Assembly (NCBI RefSeq): GCF_964059015.1
Contig: NZ_OZ060383.1
Coordinates: 434,001-498,000, forward strand
Reading direction: 5' to 3'
Source of the DNA: Buchnera aphidicola (Hyalopterus amygdali)
GTDB taxonomy: Bacteria > Pseudomonadota > Gammaproteobacteria > Enterobacterales > Enterobacteriaceae
DNA length: 64,000 bases
In this document: in pieces, positions 20,033 to 31,100 of the stretch
Layout of the letters: each line of letters begins with the position of its first letter
Position numbering within the stretch: position 1 is the first letter of the stretch
Program-made: the position numbers and the translations under genes
Notes under the pieces: model-generated
What the model was told of the DNA's origin: nothing
Seen by the model: only the letters and a program-made list of their open reading frames with translations
The model's database searches: none

Positions 20033-21454
20033 TTAAATTAAATTTACTATAGAAGATGTATGTTTTATTTTGTTCAGTTCATTAAAAGTATTAAACCATT
20101 CTAATTTTTTATGCAATAAAACAACTTTTCCAATAATTAATAAAGATGGATTTATAGCAAATTTAACTACTTTATCAAGTTCATCTAAACGTCCTATAAA
20201 AACTTTTTGTTTAATCATAGTGCCTTTGCTAATTACAGCTATTGGAGTAGATTTTGAACGACCATGAAAAATAAGTTTTTGAGAAATATTTAACGCCTGT
20301 AAACTACCCATATATATAACTAAGGTATACGAAGAATCAGATAAAATAGACCAATTATTTAATATGCTATTTTTACATTTATGACCTGTAATAAATATTA
20401 CGCCTTGTGCATATTCTCGATGTGTTAATGGTATACCAGTATAAGCTGCAATGCCAATTGCAGATGTAATTCCAGGTACAACTTGAACATCAATTCCAGC
20501 ATTTTTTGCTGCTTCTAACTCTTCTCCGCCTCGACCAAATATGAATGGATCTCCTCCTTTCAAACGAACTACTTTTTTCCCTTTTTTTGCTAAAGATATT
20601 AGTAATTTTATAATTTCATCTTGAGTAATATTTTTTATACCAGCTGATTTTCCAACACAAATACATTTTGCATCTCGACGAATTAAATCTAAAATTTCTA
20701 AAGAAACTAAATTATCATATAACACTATATCTGCTTCTTGCAGTACCTGTAATCCTCTTAAAGTGAGTAAACTGCCGTTTCCAGGTCCAGCACCTACTAA
20801 AATAATTTCCCCTCTTAATATATTGGGTTCATCAATCATTTTCATTAAAAAATCAATTGCTTTTTTTGTTTGTCGACTTATTACATATTGAACAAAAATA
20901 CTATTAAACAATTTCTCCCAAAATCGACGTCTTTCTAATACATTGTCAAATTTTTTTTTAATGATCGGTCTCCAATTTCCAGCAATTTTAGCAACATCAC
21001 CTAATCTTAAGGGAAGAATAGATTCAACTTTTTCACGTAACAAACGCAATAAAACAGGTGCTGTTCCTCCTGAAGAGACAGCTAAAACTATTGGTGAACG
21101 ATCAATAATAGAAGGAAAAATAAAAGAACATTTTGACTGATCGTCTACTACATTAACTAATTTATAGAATTTATTACATATTTGAAAGACTCTTTTATTT
21201 AATTTAATATTATTAGTAGCAGCAATTACTAAAAACATTTTATGAATATAAGTACTACTAAAAGTATGAGATATCCAAAATACTTTTTTTTTATTTAATA
21301 ATTCTTTTATCTCAGAACATATGTCTTTACTAATAATATTAACTATAGCTCCAGAACGAAGCAGTAGTTTAATTTTATTAAAAGCAATTTCTCCAGCTCC
21401 TACTACTAATATGTTTTTTTTCTTTAAATCTAAAAAAATAGGAAGATAATTCAC
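20033..21454 (-). CDS. cysG: Siroheme synthase CysG (bifunctional)
   Basis: The 473-residue protein (E. coli 457) makes siroheme, the cofactor of the CysI sulfite reductase. The N-terminal part (about 1-200) is the NAD-dependent precorrin-2 dehydrogenase/ferrochelatase, with VVGAGEIAFNKI near 17. The C-terminal part (about 215-460) is the uroporphyrinogen-III methyltransferase, with LVGAGPGNGSLLTLRGL, VRLKGGDPFIFGRGGEE and VPGITSAIGIAAYTGIPLTH. The start is GTG with AAGG upstream. In E. coli cysG lies in the nir operon; here it is inserted between cysD and cysH. The spacer to cysH (21455-21565) is almost pure A+T with a TATA-rich palindrome. Confidence 0.97.
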   Translation of the reverse strand: MNYLPIFLDLKKKNILVVGAGEIAFNKIKLLLRSGAIVNIISKDICSEIKELLNKKKVFWISHTFSSTYIHKMFLVIAATNNIKLNKRVFQICNKFYKLVNVVDDQSKCSFIFPSIIDRSPIVLAVSSGGTAPVLLRLLREKVESILPLRLGDVAKIAGNWRPIIKKKFDNVLERRRFWEKLFNSIFVQYVISRQTKKAIDFLMKMIDEPNILRGEIILVGAGPGNGSLLTLRGLQVLQEADIVLYDNLVSLEILDLIRRDAKCICVGKSAGIKNITQDEIIKLLISLAKKGKKVVRLKGGDPFIFGRGGEELEAAKNAGIDVQVVPGITSAIGIAAYTGIPLTHREYAQGVIFITGHKCKNSILNNWSILSDSSYTLVIYMGSLQALNISQKLIFHGRSKSTPIAVISKGTMIKQKVFIGRLDELDKVVKFAINPSLLIIGKVVLLHKKLEWFNTFNELNKIKHTSSIVNLI

Positions 21455-21565
21455 ATTTACCTTATTGAAAAAATAGAAAATCTATATATATATTATATAT
21501 ATAAAATATAAAAAAAATATCTTATTTTTTTTATAAAAAACTATTTTTATAAATATATAAATTTA

Positions 21566-22231
21566 TTAAGTCTTATCTTCATGCAAACCACATTCTCTTT
21601 TTAATCCAAAAAAACGTGTTTCTTCTTCTAGCATACCGTCTTCAAATTTCTTTGTAGTATGAACATCTCCTACAGAAATATAGCCCTCTTTTAATAAAGG
21701 ATGAATGCTCAATTTATTTTTTTTAATATATGTATGTATTTCATCGTTAGACCAATCTAAAATTGGTAAAACTTTAAAAATATTTTTTTGAATAGAAATG
21801 TATTCCAACGAACTTCGACTGTTAGATTGTTGACGTCGTAGTCCTGCAAACCATGTCTTTACCGATAATTTTTTAAAAGCTAAATTCATTGGTTCTACTT
21901 TATTTATAGTATTATATAAATTAATCCCCTGAAGACCTTTTGTCCATAGTTTTCCATAACGTGCTTCTTGCCATGAGGGGGATATTTTAGAACGAAACAC
22001 TTTTAAATTTAAATTCCATTTTTTTGTTAAAAGATCAATAAAATGATATGTTTGAGGAAATAAATATCCAGTATCAATTAATATGATAGGAATATTAGGT
22101 TTTTGTGTGACTATAAGATGTAATAACACAATTGATTGAATACCAAAACTAGATGACATAATATGCGTACATGGTAAATTTTTTAATGACCAAGATATAC
22201 GCTTTTGAGCTGAATACTTAGATAGTATCAC
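21566..22231 (-). CDS. cysH: Phosphoadenylylsulfate (PAPS) reductase
   Basis: The 221-residue protein (E. coli 244) reduces PAPS to sulfite with thioredoxin. The PP-loop region [14 protein letters not shown] lies near residue 27 and [12 protein letters not shown] near 51; [12 protein letters not shown] follows near 130. The catalytic Cys in the C-terminal KRECGLHE is kept. The start codon appears to be GTG, giving a slightly shorter N-terminus than in E. coli, and no ribosome-binding site is obvious. Confidence 0.96.
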   Translation of the reverse strand: MILSKYSAQKRISWSLKNLPCTHIMSSSFGIQSIVLLHLIVTQKPNIPIILIDTGYLFPQTYHFIDLLTKKWNLNLKVFRSKISPSWQEARYGKLWTKGLQGINLYNTINKVEPMNLAFKKLSVKTWFAGLRRQQSNSRSSLEYISIQKNIFKVLPILDWSNDEIHTYIKKNKLSIHPLLKEGYISVGDVHTTKKFEDGMLEEETRFFGLKRECGLHEDKT

Positions 22232-22316
22232 GTTAAATTTAAATAAAAATTCTTTTTTTTTTAGAATCCAACAAATTTATATTTTCATATTTAAATTGAG
22301 ACATATTTTCTCTCTA

Positions 22317-24020
22317 TCAATTCCAAAAATCGTGAATAGGATCAATAATTTCTTTAACAATTCTCTTTCTAATAATAAAATCTCCAAAATCTTCTTTAAT
22401 TTTTCTTTTAATTGACCAGGTCTTTATCAAAAATTCTAAATGAGTTAATATTTCTTTTACTGTAATATTTTCTTTGTATATCTTTGGAATACGATTACCT
22501 ATACGATTTCCACCTAAATATAGATTATATCGACCAATAGCTTTTCCAATTAAACCAATTTCAGATAATAAAGATCTTCCACAACCATTAGGACATCCAG
22601 AAATACGTAAGATTATTATTTCCTTTTCAACACCATATTTTAACATGATATTTTCTACTTGCGTAATAAAAAAAGATAGCATACGTTCAGCTTCCGCCAT
22701 GGCCAAGGGACAAGTAGGAAAAGAAACACAAGCCATAGAGTGCTCACGTAATGGAGTATTTTTTTTGATCAGTCCATGTGATAATGCAATTTCTTCTATT
22801 TTTTGTTTGTTTTTATTTGATATTTTAGATATGACTATATTTTGATTAGCAGTAAGCCGAAAATTGCCTTCATGTAAATTCGCTATTTTTAATAAACCTG
22901 TTTTTACTAATTGTTTTTTATTATCGTCAATTCTACCATTTTGAATAAATATTGTTAAACTCCAATCATTATTAATATTCTTAGTCCATCCAAATTTATC
23001 GCCTCGACTATTAAAGTAATAAGGTCTAATAGTTTCGAAATTTACGTTAGCTCTTTTTTCAACCTCTTTTTTAAAAACACTTACACCTACTCTTTGTATA
23101 GTATATCTAGTTTTTGCATTTTTTCGATCAGTACGATTTCCCCAATCTCTTTGCGTAGTTACTATAGCTTGAGCAATAGATAAAACATTTTCAGAAGTAA
23201 TATATCCTAATTCAACAGCAAGAAATGGCCATGTATTTTTATTTCCATGATTGATAGACAAACCACCACCTACTAGTACATTAAATCCAATAATTTTATT
23301 ATTCTCTGTAATTGCTATAAAATTCATATCATTTGCATATAAATCCACATCATTGTATGGCGGAAGAACTACTGTAGTTTTAAATTTTCTTGGTAAATAA
23401 GTTTTCCCTAAAATAGGTTCGTGATCTGTAGTTGCAACTTTTTCTTGATCCAACCAAATTTCTGCATAAGCTTTAGTTTTAGGCAATAAAAAATCAGAAA
23501 TTTTTTTAGCCCATTCATAACATGATTTATGTAATAAAGATTGATCAGGATTTGAGGTGCAAAGAACATTTCTATTAACATCGTTAGCTGTCGCTAAAGC
23601 ATCTAAACCAATTTCATGTAGCATTTTATGAGCATCTTTTAATTTTTTTTTTAAAATACCATGAAGTTGAAAAGTTTGACGATTAGTTAATCGAATAGTT
23701 CTATATAACGTATTTTCATTTGCAAACTGATCAATTTTTAACCACTTTTTAGCTGAAATAATTCCTCCGGGTAATCGACAACGTAACATCATTGCGTAAC
23801 GTGGTTCTAATTTTTGCTCATTACGTTCTATACGTAAATCCCGATCATCTTGCTGATACATACCATGAAATCGAATTAATGAAAAATTATCTCCAGTAAA
23901 ACCATTAGTAATTTCATTTTTTAAATCATCTATAATTGTACCTCTAAGGTAATTACTGTTTTCTTTAATATTTTCTTCTTTTGTTTTTTCTAAAAGTATT
24001 TTTTTATGATTTTTTTTCAT
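22317..24020 (-). CDS. cysI: Sulfite reductase hemoprotein, beta subunit
   Basis: The 567-residue protein (E. coli 570) reduces sulfite to sulfide on a siroheme-4Fe4S centre. Cluster cysteines are visible in [14 protein letters not shown] (with the preceding Cys) and [10 protein letters not shown] near 425-480. The siroheme/substrate arginines are represented by [12 protein letters not shown] near 113 and [12 protein letters not shown] near 147. Its ATG overlaps the cysJ stop by one base (TAATG), implying translational coupling. Confidence 0.97.
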   Translation of the reverse strand: MKKNHKKILLEKTKEENIKENSNYLRGTIIDDLKNEITNGFTGDNFSLIRFHGMYQQDDRDLRIERNEQKLEPRYAMMLRCRLPGGIISAKKWLKIDQFANENTLYRTIRLTNRQTFQLHGILKKKLKDAHKMLHEIGLDALATANDVNRNVLCTSNPDQSLLHKSCYEWAKKISDFLLPKTKAYAEIWLDQEKVATTDHEPILGKTYLPRKFKTTVVLPPYNDVDLYANDMNFIAITENNKIIGFNVLVGGGLSINHGNKNTWPFLAVELGYITSENVLSIAQAIVTTQRDWGNRTDRKNAKTRYTIQRVGVSVFKKEVEKRANVNFETIRPYYFNSRGDKFGWTKNINNDWSLTIFIQNGRIDDNKKQLVKTGLLKIANLHEGNFRLTANQNIVISKISNKNKQKIEEIALSHGLIKKNTPLREHSMACVSFPTCPLAMAEAERMLSFFITQVENIMLKYGVEKEIIILRISGCPNGCGRSLLSEIGLIGKAIGRYNLYLGGNRIGNRIPKIYKENITVKEILTHLEFLIKTWSIKRKIKEDFGDFIIRKRIVKEIIDPIHDFWN

Positions 24021-25819
24021 TAATACACATCTCTTTGATAACGTTTTTGTATTCGTAAAGTTTCTAAAAATTCGCTGGACTCGTCAATTGTCATATTACC
24101 ATTTTTTCTAAAAATATCTAATAATGCTATTTCAACATCTTTTGCCATTTTAGATGCGTTACCACAAACATATATTTGTGCACCATTTTTTATCCAATAC
24201 CATATCTCTTCTGCATTTTCTCTTATTTTATCTTGAACATATACTTTATTTTTTTGATCTTTCGACCAAGCTAAACTAATTTTAGTAAGAAGTCCTTTTT
24301 TTAAATATTTTTGCCATTCTAATTGATATAAAAAGTCTTCTGTAAAATTGGGATTACCAAAAAAAATCCAATTCTTACCAGTAGATTGATCATTATCACG
24401 TTGCTGCATAAAGGCACGAAACGGAGCAATGCCAGTTCCGGAACCAATCATAATAATAGATGTATCTTTATCTAGAGGTAAACGAAAATTGTTGTTTTTT
24501 TCAATAAAAATTTTTACAGAATCATCAACTTTTAAAGTTTGTGATAAATAACTAGAAGAACCACCTAAATACAAAGAACCAGAAATTATTTTTTTTACTA
24601 AACTAACTGTAATATGAACTTCATCATTTACTTCAGATTGTGAAGAAGAAATAGAATACAAACGAGGTGTTAAAGGACGTAATATATTAATAAATTTTTG
24701 AGAAGATAATTTCTTAGGAAAATCACAAATCATTTTTGTTAAAGGCGTATTTTTTACATAATCATTTAAGATTTTTTCATCTGATATAATCTCTTTTAAA
24801 ATTTTATTTTTTGTAATATCAGCATAAAGTCGAATAATATTTTTAGTATTTGTAGTAAGTTCAAAATTATTTTTTAAAGCATCAAAAATCGTGATTGATT
24901 TATTTTTAAATATTATTTTATCAGATTTGTCTATATAAAGAATTTCCAATACTTTATTTACTAATTTACTACTATTTTGATACCAAATACCTAATGCATC
25001 ACCAGGAGTGTAGATAATATTAAGTTTGCTAACGTCTAACTCAATATGATAAATATCTTTTGTTGAATTTCTACCAGTAATCTTTTGATTAACTAATACA
25101 AATGCTGTACCGGGATCATTCTTAGTACATATTGTTTTTTGATTAATAACACCTTTATTATTCAGAAAGGGAGAAGAAATATCTATATTTTTTAAAGAAA
25201 CCAACAAATTTTGAGACCATTTAATATAATTTTCTTCATATTCAATGTCTGCATCTAATCTATTTAATAAACGTTTTGCTCCTAATTCACTCAATCTTTT
25301 ATCAAAATCTTTTCCTGCTTGGCAAAACAAATCGTAGGAACTATCTCCTAATGCAAATATGCTATAGTATAACTGATTTAATTGAGGAGCTTTATTAGAC
25401 ATAATAAATTTATATAAAGACAATGCTTCTTCTGGAGGTTCTCCTTCTCCTTGAGTAGAAATAATTAAAACTAAAATTTTTTCATCTTGAATTTTTTTAA
25501 AATTATAATCAGCCGCTTTAACAAAGCAAGTTTTTTTATTTTTGTCATTTAAATAACTATTTAAACGTTCAGCAAGTGATAATGCGTTTCCAGTTTGAGA
25601 TGCAGATATAATGGTAATAGTATTGTTTGAACTTTCTTCTTGAAATTTTTTATTCATTTCCAATTTTAATTGAGAAGAATCTTTATTAGCTAAATTCCAA
25701 AAATAACCCGAAAGCCAAGCACACTGAACACTAGAAAAATTTTTTTCAATTTTTTTTAAATTTTCTAATTGATCCGATTGAAAAGGAAAAAGAGCATTAA
25801 ACAGATTTTTATTTTTCAT
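24020..25819 (-). CDS. cysJ: Sulfite reductase flavoprotein, alpha subunit
   Basis: The 599-residue protein has exactly the E. coli length. It passes electrons from NADPH through FAD and FMN to CysI. Domains in order: flavodoxin (about 65-200; [29 protein letters not shown]), connecting/FAD domain (about 235-450; [17 protein letters not shown]) and NADPH domain ([17 protein letters not shown] near 455, ending RYQRDVY). It begins the cys block of this strand. Upstream of its start are about 125 AT-rich bases before mutS. Confidence 0.98.
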   Translation of the reverse strand: MKNKNLFNALFPFQSDQLENLKKIEKNFSSVQCAWLSGYFWNLANKDSSQLKLEMNKKFQEESSNNTITIISASQTGNALSLAERLNSYLNDKNKKTCFVKAADYNFKKIQDEKILVLIISTQGEGEPPEEALSLYKFIMSNKAPQLNQLYYSIFALGDSSYDLFCQAGKDFDKRLSELGAKRLLNRLDADIEYEENYIKWSQNLLVSLKNIDISSPFLNNKGVINQKTICTKNDPGTAFVLVNQKITGRNSTKDIYHIELDVSKLNIIYTPGDALGIWYQNSSKLVNKVLEILYIDKSDKIIFKNKSITIFDALKNNFELTTNTKNIIRLYADITKNKILKEIISDEKILNDYVKNTPLTKMICDFPKKLSSQKFINILRPLTPRLYSISSSQSEVNDEVHITVSLVKKIISGSLYLGGSSSYLSQTLKVDDSVKIFIEKNNNFRLPLDKDTSIIMIGSGTGIAPFRAFMQQRDNDQSTGKNWIFFGNPNFTEDFLYQLEWQKYLKKGLLTKISLAWSKDQKNKVYVQDKIRENAEEIWYWIKNGAQIYVCGNASKMAKDVEIALLDIFRKNGNMTIDESSEFLETLRIQKRYQRDVY

Positions 25820-25946
25820 TATACTAAATATCCAAATTTCATTATATCAATAAATTAATACCATTAATTTAGTACAATTTACATAAAATATAGTTTTTTA
25901 TCTACTAATAAAAAATTGTAATTTTACATAAAATTAATTTAAAAAT

Positions 25947-28352
25947 TTATTTTCTTTCTAATTCAATTAATTTATCTCTTGCATTTTTTATTACAATACT
26001 TGGAATACCAGATAAAGCAGCTACTGATATACCATAACTTTTATTTGATATACCTCTTTTAATTTTATATAAAAAAGAAATATTTAAATCATTTTCAATA
26101 GCAGAAAAATAAAAATTTTTTATATGCTTAAAAAAATCTTCTAATTTTGTTAATTCTACAAAATGAGTTGATAATAAAATCATAGATTTATTTTTTGATA
26201 CTAAATATTCAGCACAAGACCAAGATAAAGCTAATCCATCTTTACTTGATGTGCCTCGTCCTAATTCATCTATTAAAACTAAGCTATCAGAAGTAGCATT
26301 ATTTAAAATATTGGATATTTCCATCATTTCCATCATAAAAGTTGAACATCCATTACTAAGATCATCTGCAGCACCAATGCGTGTAAAAATTTTATCAATA
26401 GGACCAATAGAAGCATATTTAGCAGGAACAAAACTACCTATACACGCCATTATAACAATAAGAGCAACTTGACGCATATAAGTACTTTTACCACCCATGT
26501 TAGGACCCGTAATAATCATCATTCTATCTTTCTTTGATAAAGAAATAGAATTAGCAATAAAAGGAATATCTAAAAAACATTCAACAACTGGATGACGACT
26601 ATCTAATAAATGAATGCCATATTTTTTAGTGATTTTAGGACATACATAATTTAAAGATATTGCACGTTCAGATAAATTCGCTAAAACATCTAATTCTGAT
26701 AATGCCAACGCTGTATTTTTTATCTTATCTAAATATGGTTCGATTATATCGAATAGTTCCATATATAATTTTTTTTCTAAAAGTAAAGCTTCAAATTCAG
26801 CAGAAATAACTTTTTTTTCATAATTTTTTAACAAAGGAATAGTATATCGTTCCATATTTTTTAATGTTTGCACTTTAATATAATACTTCGGAATTAAATA
26901 AGAATGACGTTTGCTTACTTGAACATAGTAACCGAGAATCTTATTAAATTTAATTTTAAATGAAGAAATACTCAAATTTTTTTTTTCTTTTATCTCAAAA
27001 TTTTTTAAAAATTTTTGAGAATGATTTTTTAAATCACGTAAATCATCAAGTTTTTTATTATAATTTGATGCTATTACTCCTCCATCTCGAATAGATAATG
27101 GAACAATTTTATTTATTGATTTTTTTAATAAAAAAAATATTTTTTCAAATTTACCAATAGAAAATTGTATCTTTTTAATGCAATTAGTATTTATTCTTTC
27201 TAATATTTTATCTATTTTTGGTAAAACATTTAATGTAGAACGCATTCTTAAAAAATCACGAGGAACAGCTGTACGCAAAGACAAACGAGAAGATATTCTC
27301 TCCAAATCACTAACCTGACGCAGCATTGATTGTATTTCTTTATAAAAAGGTTGAAGACACTTAACTATATTATGACGATTCCTAATTAAATTTAAATTTT
27401 TTAATGGAGCTTTTAACCAACGATTTAATAATCTTGTACCCATAGAAGTAACTGTTTTATTTAATATAGAAGATAAAGTATTTTTTTTATTGCCTGATAT
27501 ACCTTCAGTAATCTCAAGACTTTTATGTGCAATAGCATTAATAATAATATTATCTTTCATATAATTAAATTTTATTCCATAAATATGAGGTAAAAGCGAT
27601 ATATGCATTAATTTAATATAATTTAAAAGACAACCAGCTGGACGAATAACAAAATGATTTTTTTGTATACCAAAACCTTCTAAATTAGAAGTTTTAAATT
27701 GCAAGTTAAGCAACTTGTATGAACTATCTATATCAAAATCTAATAATGGACGCTTTTGTATACAATTTATATGAGATATTAATGAAATATCTTGAAAATT
27801 TTCAGGGTATAATAACTCTCTTGGTTTTGTTCGTTCAATTTCTGATAGTAAAGAATGTTTATCAAAATGTTCAGAAACACCAAAAAAACCTAATGAAATA
27901 TCTAAAATAGAATATGCAAATTTATTGTTTTCTTTCCAAATAGATGCAATAAAATTGTCTTTGTTCTCTTCAAGAAAAGCTTCATCTATAATAGTACCAG
28001 GAGTAATAACACGTACTACTTGACGAGTGAGTAGCTTTTTTTTGGCATAGAAATCTTTTATCTGATCACATTCTATTTGATCACATATTGCAACAGATTC
28101 TCCCATTTTAATAAGTTTAGAAATATAATATTCTGCTGTATGACATGGTACACCCGCCATAGGTATAATATTTTTATTTGAGTAACCTTTTTTAGTTAAA
28201 GTGATTTTTAATAATTTCGAAATGCGTTTTGCATCTTCATAAAACAATTCATAAAAATCACCTATTTGATAAAAAAGAAACATATTAGGATAATCTGATT
28301 TTAAAGATAAATATTGTTTTATCATTGGAGTATCATCATTTTTTTTAATCAT
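25947..28352 (-). CDS. mutS: DNA mismatch repair protein MutS
   Basis: The 801-residue protein (E. coli 853) recognises mismatches. The mismatch-reading Phe-x-Glu is present in GDFYELFYEDA near residue 33. The ATPase domain has the Walker A TGPNMGGKSTYMRQVA near 605, then DDLSNGCSTFMMEM, VLIDELGRGTSSKDG and STHFVEL. The C-terminus stops after the dimerisation helices (KLIELERK), lacking the E. coli tetramer tail. A GGAG ribosome-binding site precedes the ATG. It is divergent from dsbA. Confidence 0.97.
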   Translation of the reverse strand: MIKKNDDTPMIKQYLSLKSDYPNMFLFYQIGDFYELFYEDAKRISKLLKITLTKKGYSNKNIIPMAGVPCHTAEYYISKLIKMGESVAICDQIECDQIKDFYAKKKLLTRQVVRVITPGTIIDEAFLEENKDNFIASIWKENNKFAYSILDISLGFFGVSEHFDKHSLLSEIERTKPRELLYPENFQDISLISHINCIQKRPLLDFDIDSSYKLLNLQFKTSNLEGFGIQKNHFVIRPAGCLLNYIKLMHISLLPHIYGIKFNYMKDNIIINAIAHKSLEITEGISGNKKNTLSSILNKTVTSMGTRLLNRWLKAPLKNLNLIRNRHNIVKCLQPFYKEIQSMLRQVSDLERISSRLSLRTAVPRDFLRMRSTLNVLPKIDKILERINTNCIKKIQFSIGKFEKIFFLLKKSINKIVPLSIRDGGVIASNYNKKLDDLRDLKNHSQKFLKNFEIKEKKNLSISSFKIKFNKILGYYVQVSKRHSYLIPKYYIKVQTLKNMERYTIPLLKNYEKKVISAEFEALLLEKKLYMELFDIIEPYLDKIKNTALALSELDVLANLSERAISLNYVCPKITKKYGIHLLDSRHPVVECFLDIPFIANSISLSKKDRMMIITGPNMGGKSTYMRQVALIVIMACIGSFVPAKYASIGPIDKIFTRIGAADDLSNGCSTFMMEMMEISNILNNATSDSLVLIDELGRGTSSKDGLALSWSCAEYLVSKNKSMILLSTHFVELTKLEDFFKHIKNFYFSAIENDLNISFLYKIKRGISNKSYGISVAALSGIPSIVIKNARDKLIELERK

Positions 28353-28492
28353 TTAAAACTCCAATTCAGTTAAAAATAAACATTTTAAATTAAAAATGTA
28401 ATATCATATATTATGATATTAAATGCTTACATTTTATAAAAATATTGTATTTATAAAATATATTTTCATAAATATATAATTATGGATAAAAA

Positions 28493-29119
28493 ATGAAAAA
28501 AATATTAATTGTTTTATATACTATCTTTTTATCTTTTACAGTTTTAGCTTCTGAATATACAAACAAAAAAGAATATACAATAGAAAAAAAAAATATTTAT
28601 GATGTACCTGAAGTAATGAATTTTTTTTCTTTTTTTTGTCCATATTGTTATAAATTAGAAAAAATATATAAAATACATCATCTATTAAAAAATAAAATAG
28701 ATCAAAAAATAAAAAAGAAAAATTATCATGTAAACTTTTTAGGAGGAAATTTAGGCAAAACTTTAACAAAAGCTTGGATAATAGCACAAAAAATGAAAGT
28801 TGAAGAAAAAATTATGCTACCTATCTTTCAAGGAATTCAAGAAACTAATACAATTAACAATGCTGCTAGTATTAAAGATATATTTTTAAAAGAAGCAGGA
28901 GTTAATTCAGATAAATATAATAAATTTTGGAATAGTTTTACACTTAAAATATTAATAAGAAAAAATAATCAAGATGTTAAAAAAGCTAAACTGAATTATG
29001 TTCCTAGTATGTTAATAAATGGAAAATATTTAATCAATTATTTTAAATTAGAAAAAATATTTAAAAAAGATTTTTCTAAAAAATATATAAATTTATTATA
29101 TTTTTTAATAAAAAAATAA
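28493..29119 (+). CDS. dsbA: Thiol:disulfide interchange protein DsbA
   Basis: The 208-residue protein equals the length of the E. coli precursor. A signal peptide (about 1-19, ending VLASE) sends it to the periplasm. The active site is CPYC in FFSFFCPYCYK (CPHC in E. coli), and the cis-Pro loop is YVPSMLINGKY near 163. It introduces disulfide bonds. A 10-A run at 28583-28592 lies in frame near codons 31-34. The replacement of His by Tyr between the cysteines would be expected to alter redox potential. Confidence 0.95.
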   Translation: MKKILIVLYTIFLSFTVLASEYTNKKEYTIEKKNIYDVPEVMNFFSFFCPYCYKLEKIYKIHHLLKNKIDQKIKKKNYHVNFLGGNLGKTLTKAWIIAQKMKVEEKIMLPIFQGIQETNTINNAASIKDIFLKEAGVNSDKYNKFWNSFTLKILIRKNNQDVKKAKLNYVPSMLINGKYLINYFKLEKIFKKDFSKKYINLLYFLIKK

Positions 29120-29408
29120 GAAAATAATCTGAAAATTATAGATATATAGGATATAATATATTAAACTTATAAAATATATTTTTTTTAATTTTTAATTAAC
29201 CTAGATAAAAAGAACTAAAAATTAAATATTTAATTATAACATTTTAATTAAATTTGATTAACCTGTTCGTATTTATTACTTTAAATAAAAAAATTATTTA
29301 GACTATATTTTATGAAAAATTAATCAAAGAAATACATTAAAAAAATAAATATAAATTTTTATTATTTTTATTAAATTTATTTAAAAATTAAAAAAAGCAA
29401 TATTATAT
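29120..29408. other. AT-rich spacer between dsbA and the polA fragment
   Basis: I see no open frame, tRNA-like fold, clear promoter or strong hairpin in these 289 bases. In E. coli dsbA and polA are separated by a longer stretch with other genes, so this may be eroded remnant DNA, but no recognisable word of a former gene was found. Confidence 0.5.
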
Positions 29409-30263
29409 ATGAAAAGAAAACCTGTTATTATAATAGATGGAAGTCTATATTTATATCGTTCTTATTTTGCATTTCAACAATCTATAAAATACGAAGAAAA
29501 ACCATACGGAGCAATATATGGAATGTTGAAAACAATATACAATGTTTTGAAAAAAAACTACAGTTCAAAAAAAATTATTATTATTTTTGATTCTTCTAAA
29601 AAAACTTTCAGAAACACAATTTTTAAAGAATACAAAAGCAACAGACCTTCTATGCCTAATCAGCTTTATTTACAAATTCAACCTCTGTTTAAAATACTTA
29701 AAGAAATTGGAATTAAAACTTTAAGTATGCAAGGAATAGAAGCAGATGATATTATTGGTAGTTTTTCACATAAATTAGAAAAAGAAGGAGAAAAAATATT
29801 AATTGTCAGTCATGATAAAGATATGATACAACTCGTAAACAAAAATATCAATATATTGCATTTAAATAGCAATAGTATTCTTACTTCTGATACAATAAAA
29901 GAAAAATATGGTATTCATCCTCAAGAATTTATTGATCTCTTAGCACTGATGGGAGATACATCTGATAATATTCCAGGAATTCCTAAAATAGGTATAAAGA
30001 CTGCCTTACATTTATTAAAAAAATTCTCAAATATTAGAAATATTTATAATAATATTGAAAAAATACCATTTTTATGTTTTAGAAATGCTAAAAACGCTGC
30101 TATTCAATTAAAAAATTACAAAAAAATCGCTTTTCTTTCATATGAATTAGCAAAAATAAAATTAGATATCCCTATAAATATAACTTCTCAAGAAATTTAC
30201 ATAAAAAAAACTTGCTTTAAGAATTTGTCTGATAAAATTAAACTTTATTCTTTTAATCAATAA
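29409..30263 (+). CDS. polA: DNA polymerase I, 5'-3' exonuclease domain only
   Basis: The 284-residue protein corresponds to the first third of E. coli Pol I (928 residues), the FEN-like nuclease that removes RNA primers and flaps. Metal-binding motifs are IIDGSLYLYRSYFA near 8, FDSSKKTFRN near 60, GIEADDIIGSF near 112, VSHDKDMIQLV near 135 and GDTSDNIPGIPKIGIKTA near 180. It ends in a normal stop with no proofreading or polymerase sequence after it; the convergent engB ends 13 bases on. A stand-alone exonuclease is the known state of polA in Buchnera. Confidence 0.95.
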   Translation: MKRKPVIIIDGSLYLYRSYFAFQQSIKYEEKPYGAIYGMLKTIYNVLKKNYSSKKIIIIFDSSKKTFRNTIFKEYKSNRPSMPNQLYLQIQPLFKILKEIGIKTLSMQGIEADDIIGSFSHKLEKEGEKILIVSHDKDMIQLVNKNINILHLNSNSILTSDTIKEKYGIHPQEFIDLLALMGDTSDNIPGIPKIGIKTALHLLKKFSNIRNIYNNIEKIPFLCFRNAKNAAIQLKNYKKIAFLSYELAKIKLDIPINITSQEIYIKKTCFKNLSDKIKLYSFNQ

Positions 30264-30276
30264 AAAATAGATACAA

Positions 30277-30882
30277 TTAACGATATTTTTTATACCATAA
30301 ATTTAATTGTTTTTTTAATTCTGTAATACCTACTTTTTTTAATGATGAAAATAAGTGAATATGAATTTTATTTAAAAAGTATTTTAATTCTTTATATACT
30401 TTATTAAATTGGATTTTTTGATCACTTACTGTAAGTTTGTCACATTTTGTTAATAACAATAAAATGGGGATTTCATTATTTATAGCTAAATCAATTATAT
30501 TTAAATCAAAAACTTTTAAAGGATGTCTAATGTCCATTAAAAACACTAAACCTTTTAAACATTCACTATGTTTTAAATAAGAATATATTACATTTTTCAA
30601 ATATATTTTTTTTGACATAGAAACTTGCGCATAACCATAACCAGGGAGATCGACTAACCGAAAATCAGAAGCTACTTGAAAAAAATTAATTAATTTAGTA
30701 CAACCAGGAACTTTACTAAAACGAGCTAACTTCTTTTTATGAGTTAACGCATTAATAGCACTAGATTTTCCTGAATTAGAATAACCAACAAAGGCTACTT
30801 CAATTCCATTTTTAATTGTCATATCAAAAATATTAGGTACGCTTTTTAAAAAAAATGTTTTTTTATAATTTAATATGTTCAA
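30277..30882 (-). CDS. engB: Ribosome biogenesis GTPase EngB (YihA/YsxC)
   Basis: The 201-residue protein (E. coli YihA 210) is a small GTPase of 50S subunit assembly. Its G motifs are VGYSNSGKSSAINAL near 33 (G1), DLPGYGYAQVS near 78 (G3) and LLLTKCDKLT near 143 (G4). The location next to polA is as in E. coli. It is transcribed toward polA and divergently from typA. Confidence 0.96.
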   Translation of the reverse strand: MNILNYKKTFFLKSVPNIFDMTIKNGIEVAFVGYSNSGKSSAINALTHKKKLARFSKVPGCTKLINFFQVASDFRLVDLPGYGYAQVSMSKKIYLKNVIYSYLKHSECLKGLVFLMDIRHPLKVFDLNIIDLAINNEIPILLLLTKCDKLTVSDQKIQFNKVYKELKYFLNKIHIHLFSSLKKVGITELKKQLNLWYKKYR

Positions 30883-31100
30883 AATATAACCTTAAATGAT
30901 TAAAATTAATAAAATTGTTAAAAATATTTTTTTATATAAAATAACTATTCTTTACTTAGAACATTTTTTTAAAATTTTTATGCTTTTAAAAAAAATGTTA
31001 TCATCCGCAAACAATTTAATCTTTTCTTATACTCTATCCAAAACCCGTCTCTTATTATACCTATTTATTTTATAAATGAATTACTTTTAAAGGGAAAAAA

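Noticed and set aside
29120-29408. Possible small RNA between dsbA and polA
   Set aside because: No promoter, stable fold or terminator could be recognised by eye; spf lies on the other side of polA in E. coli.
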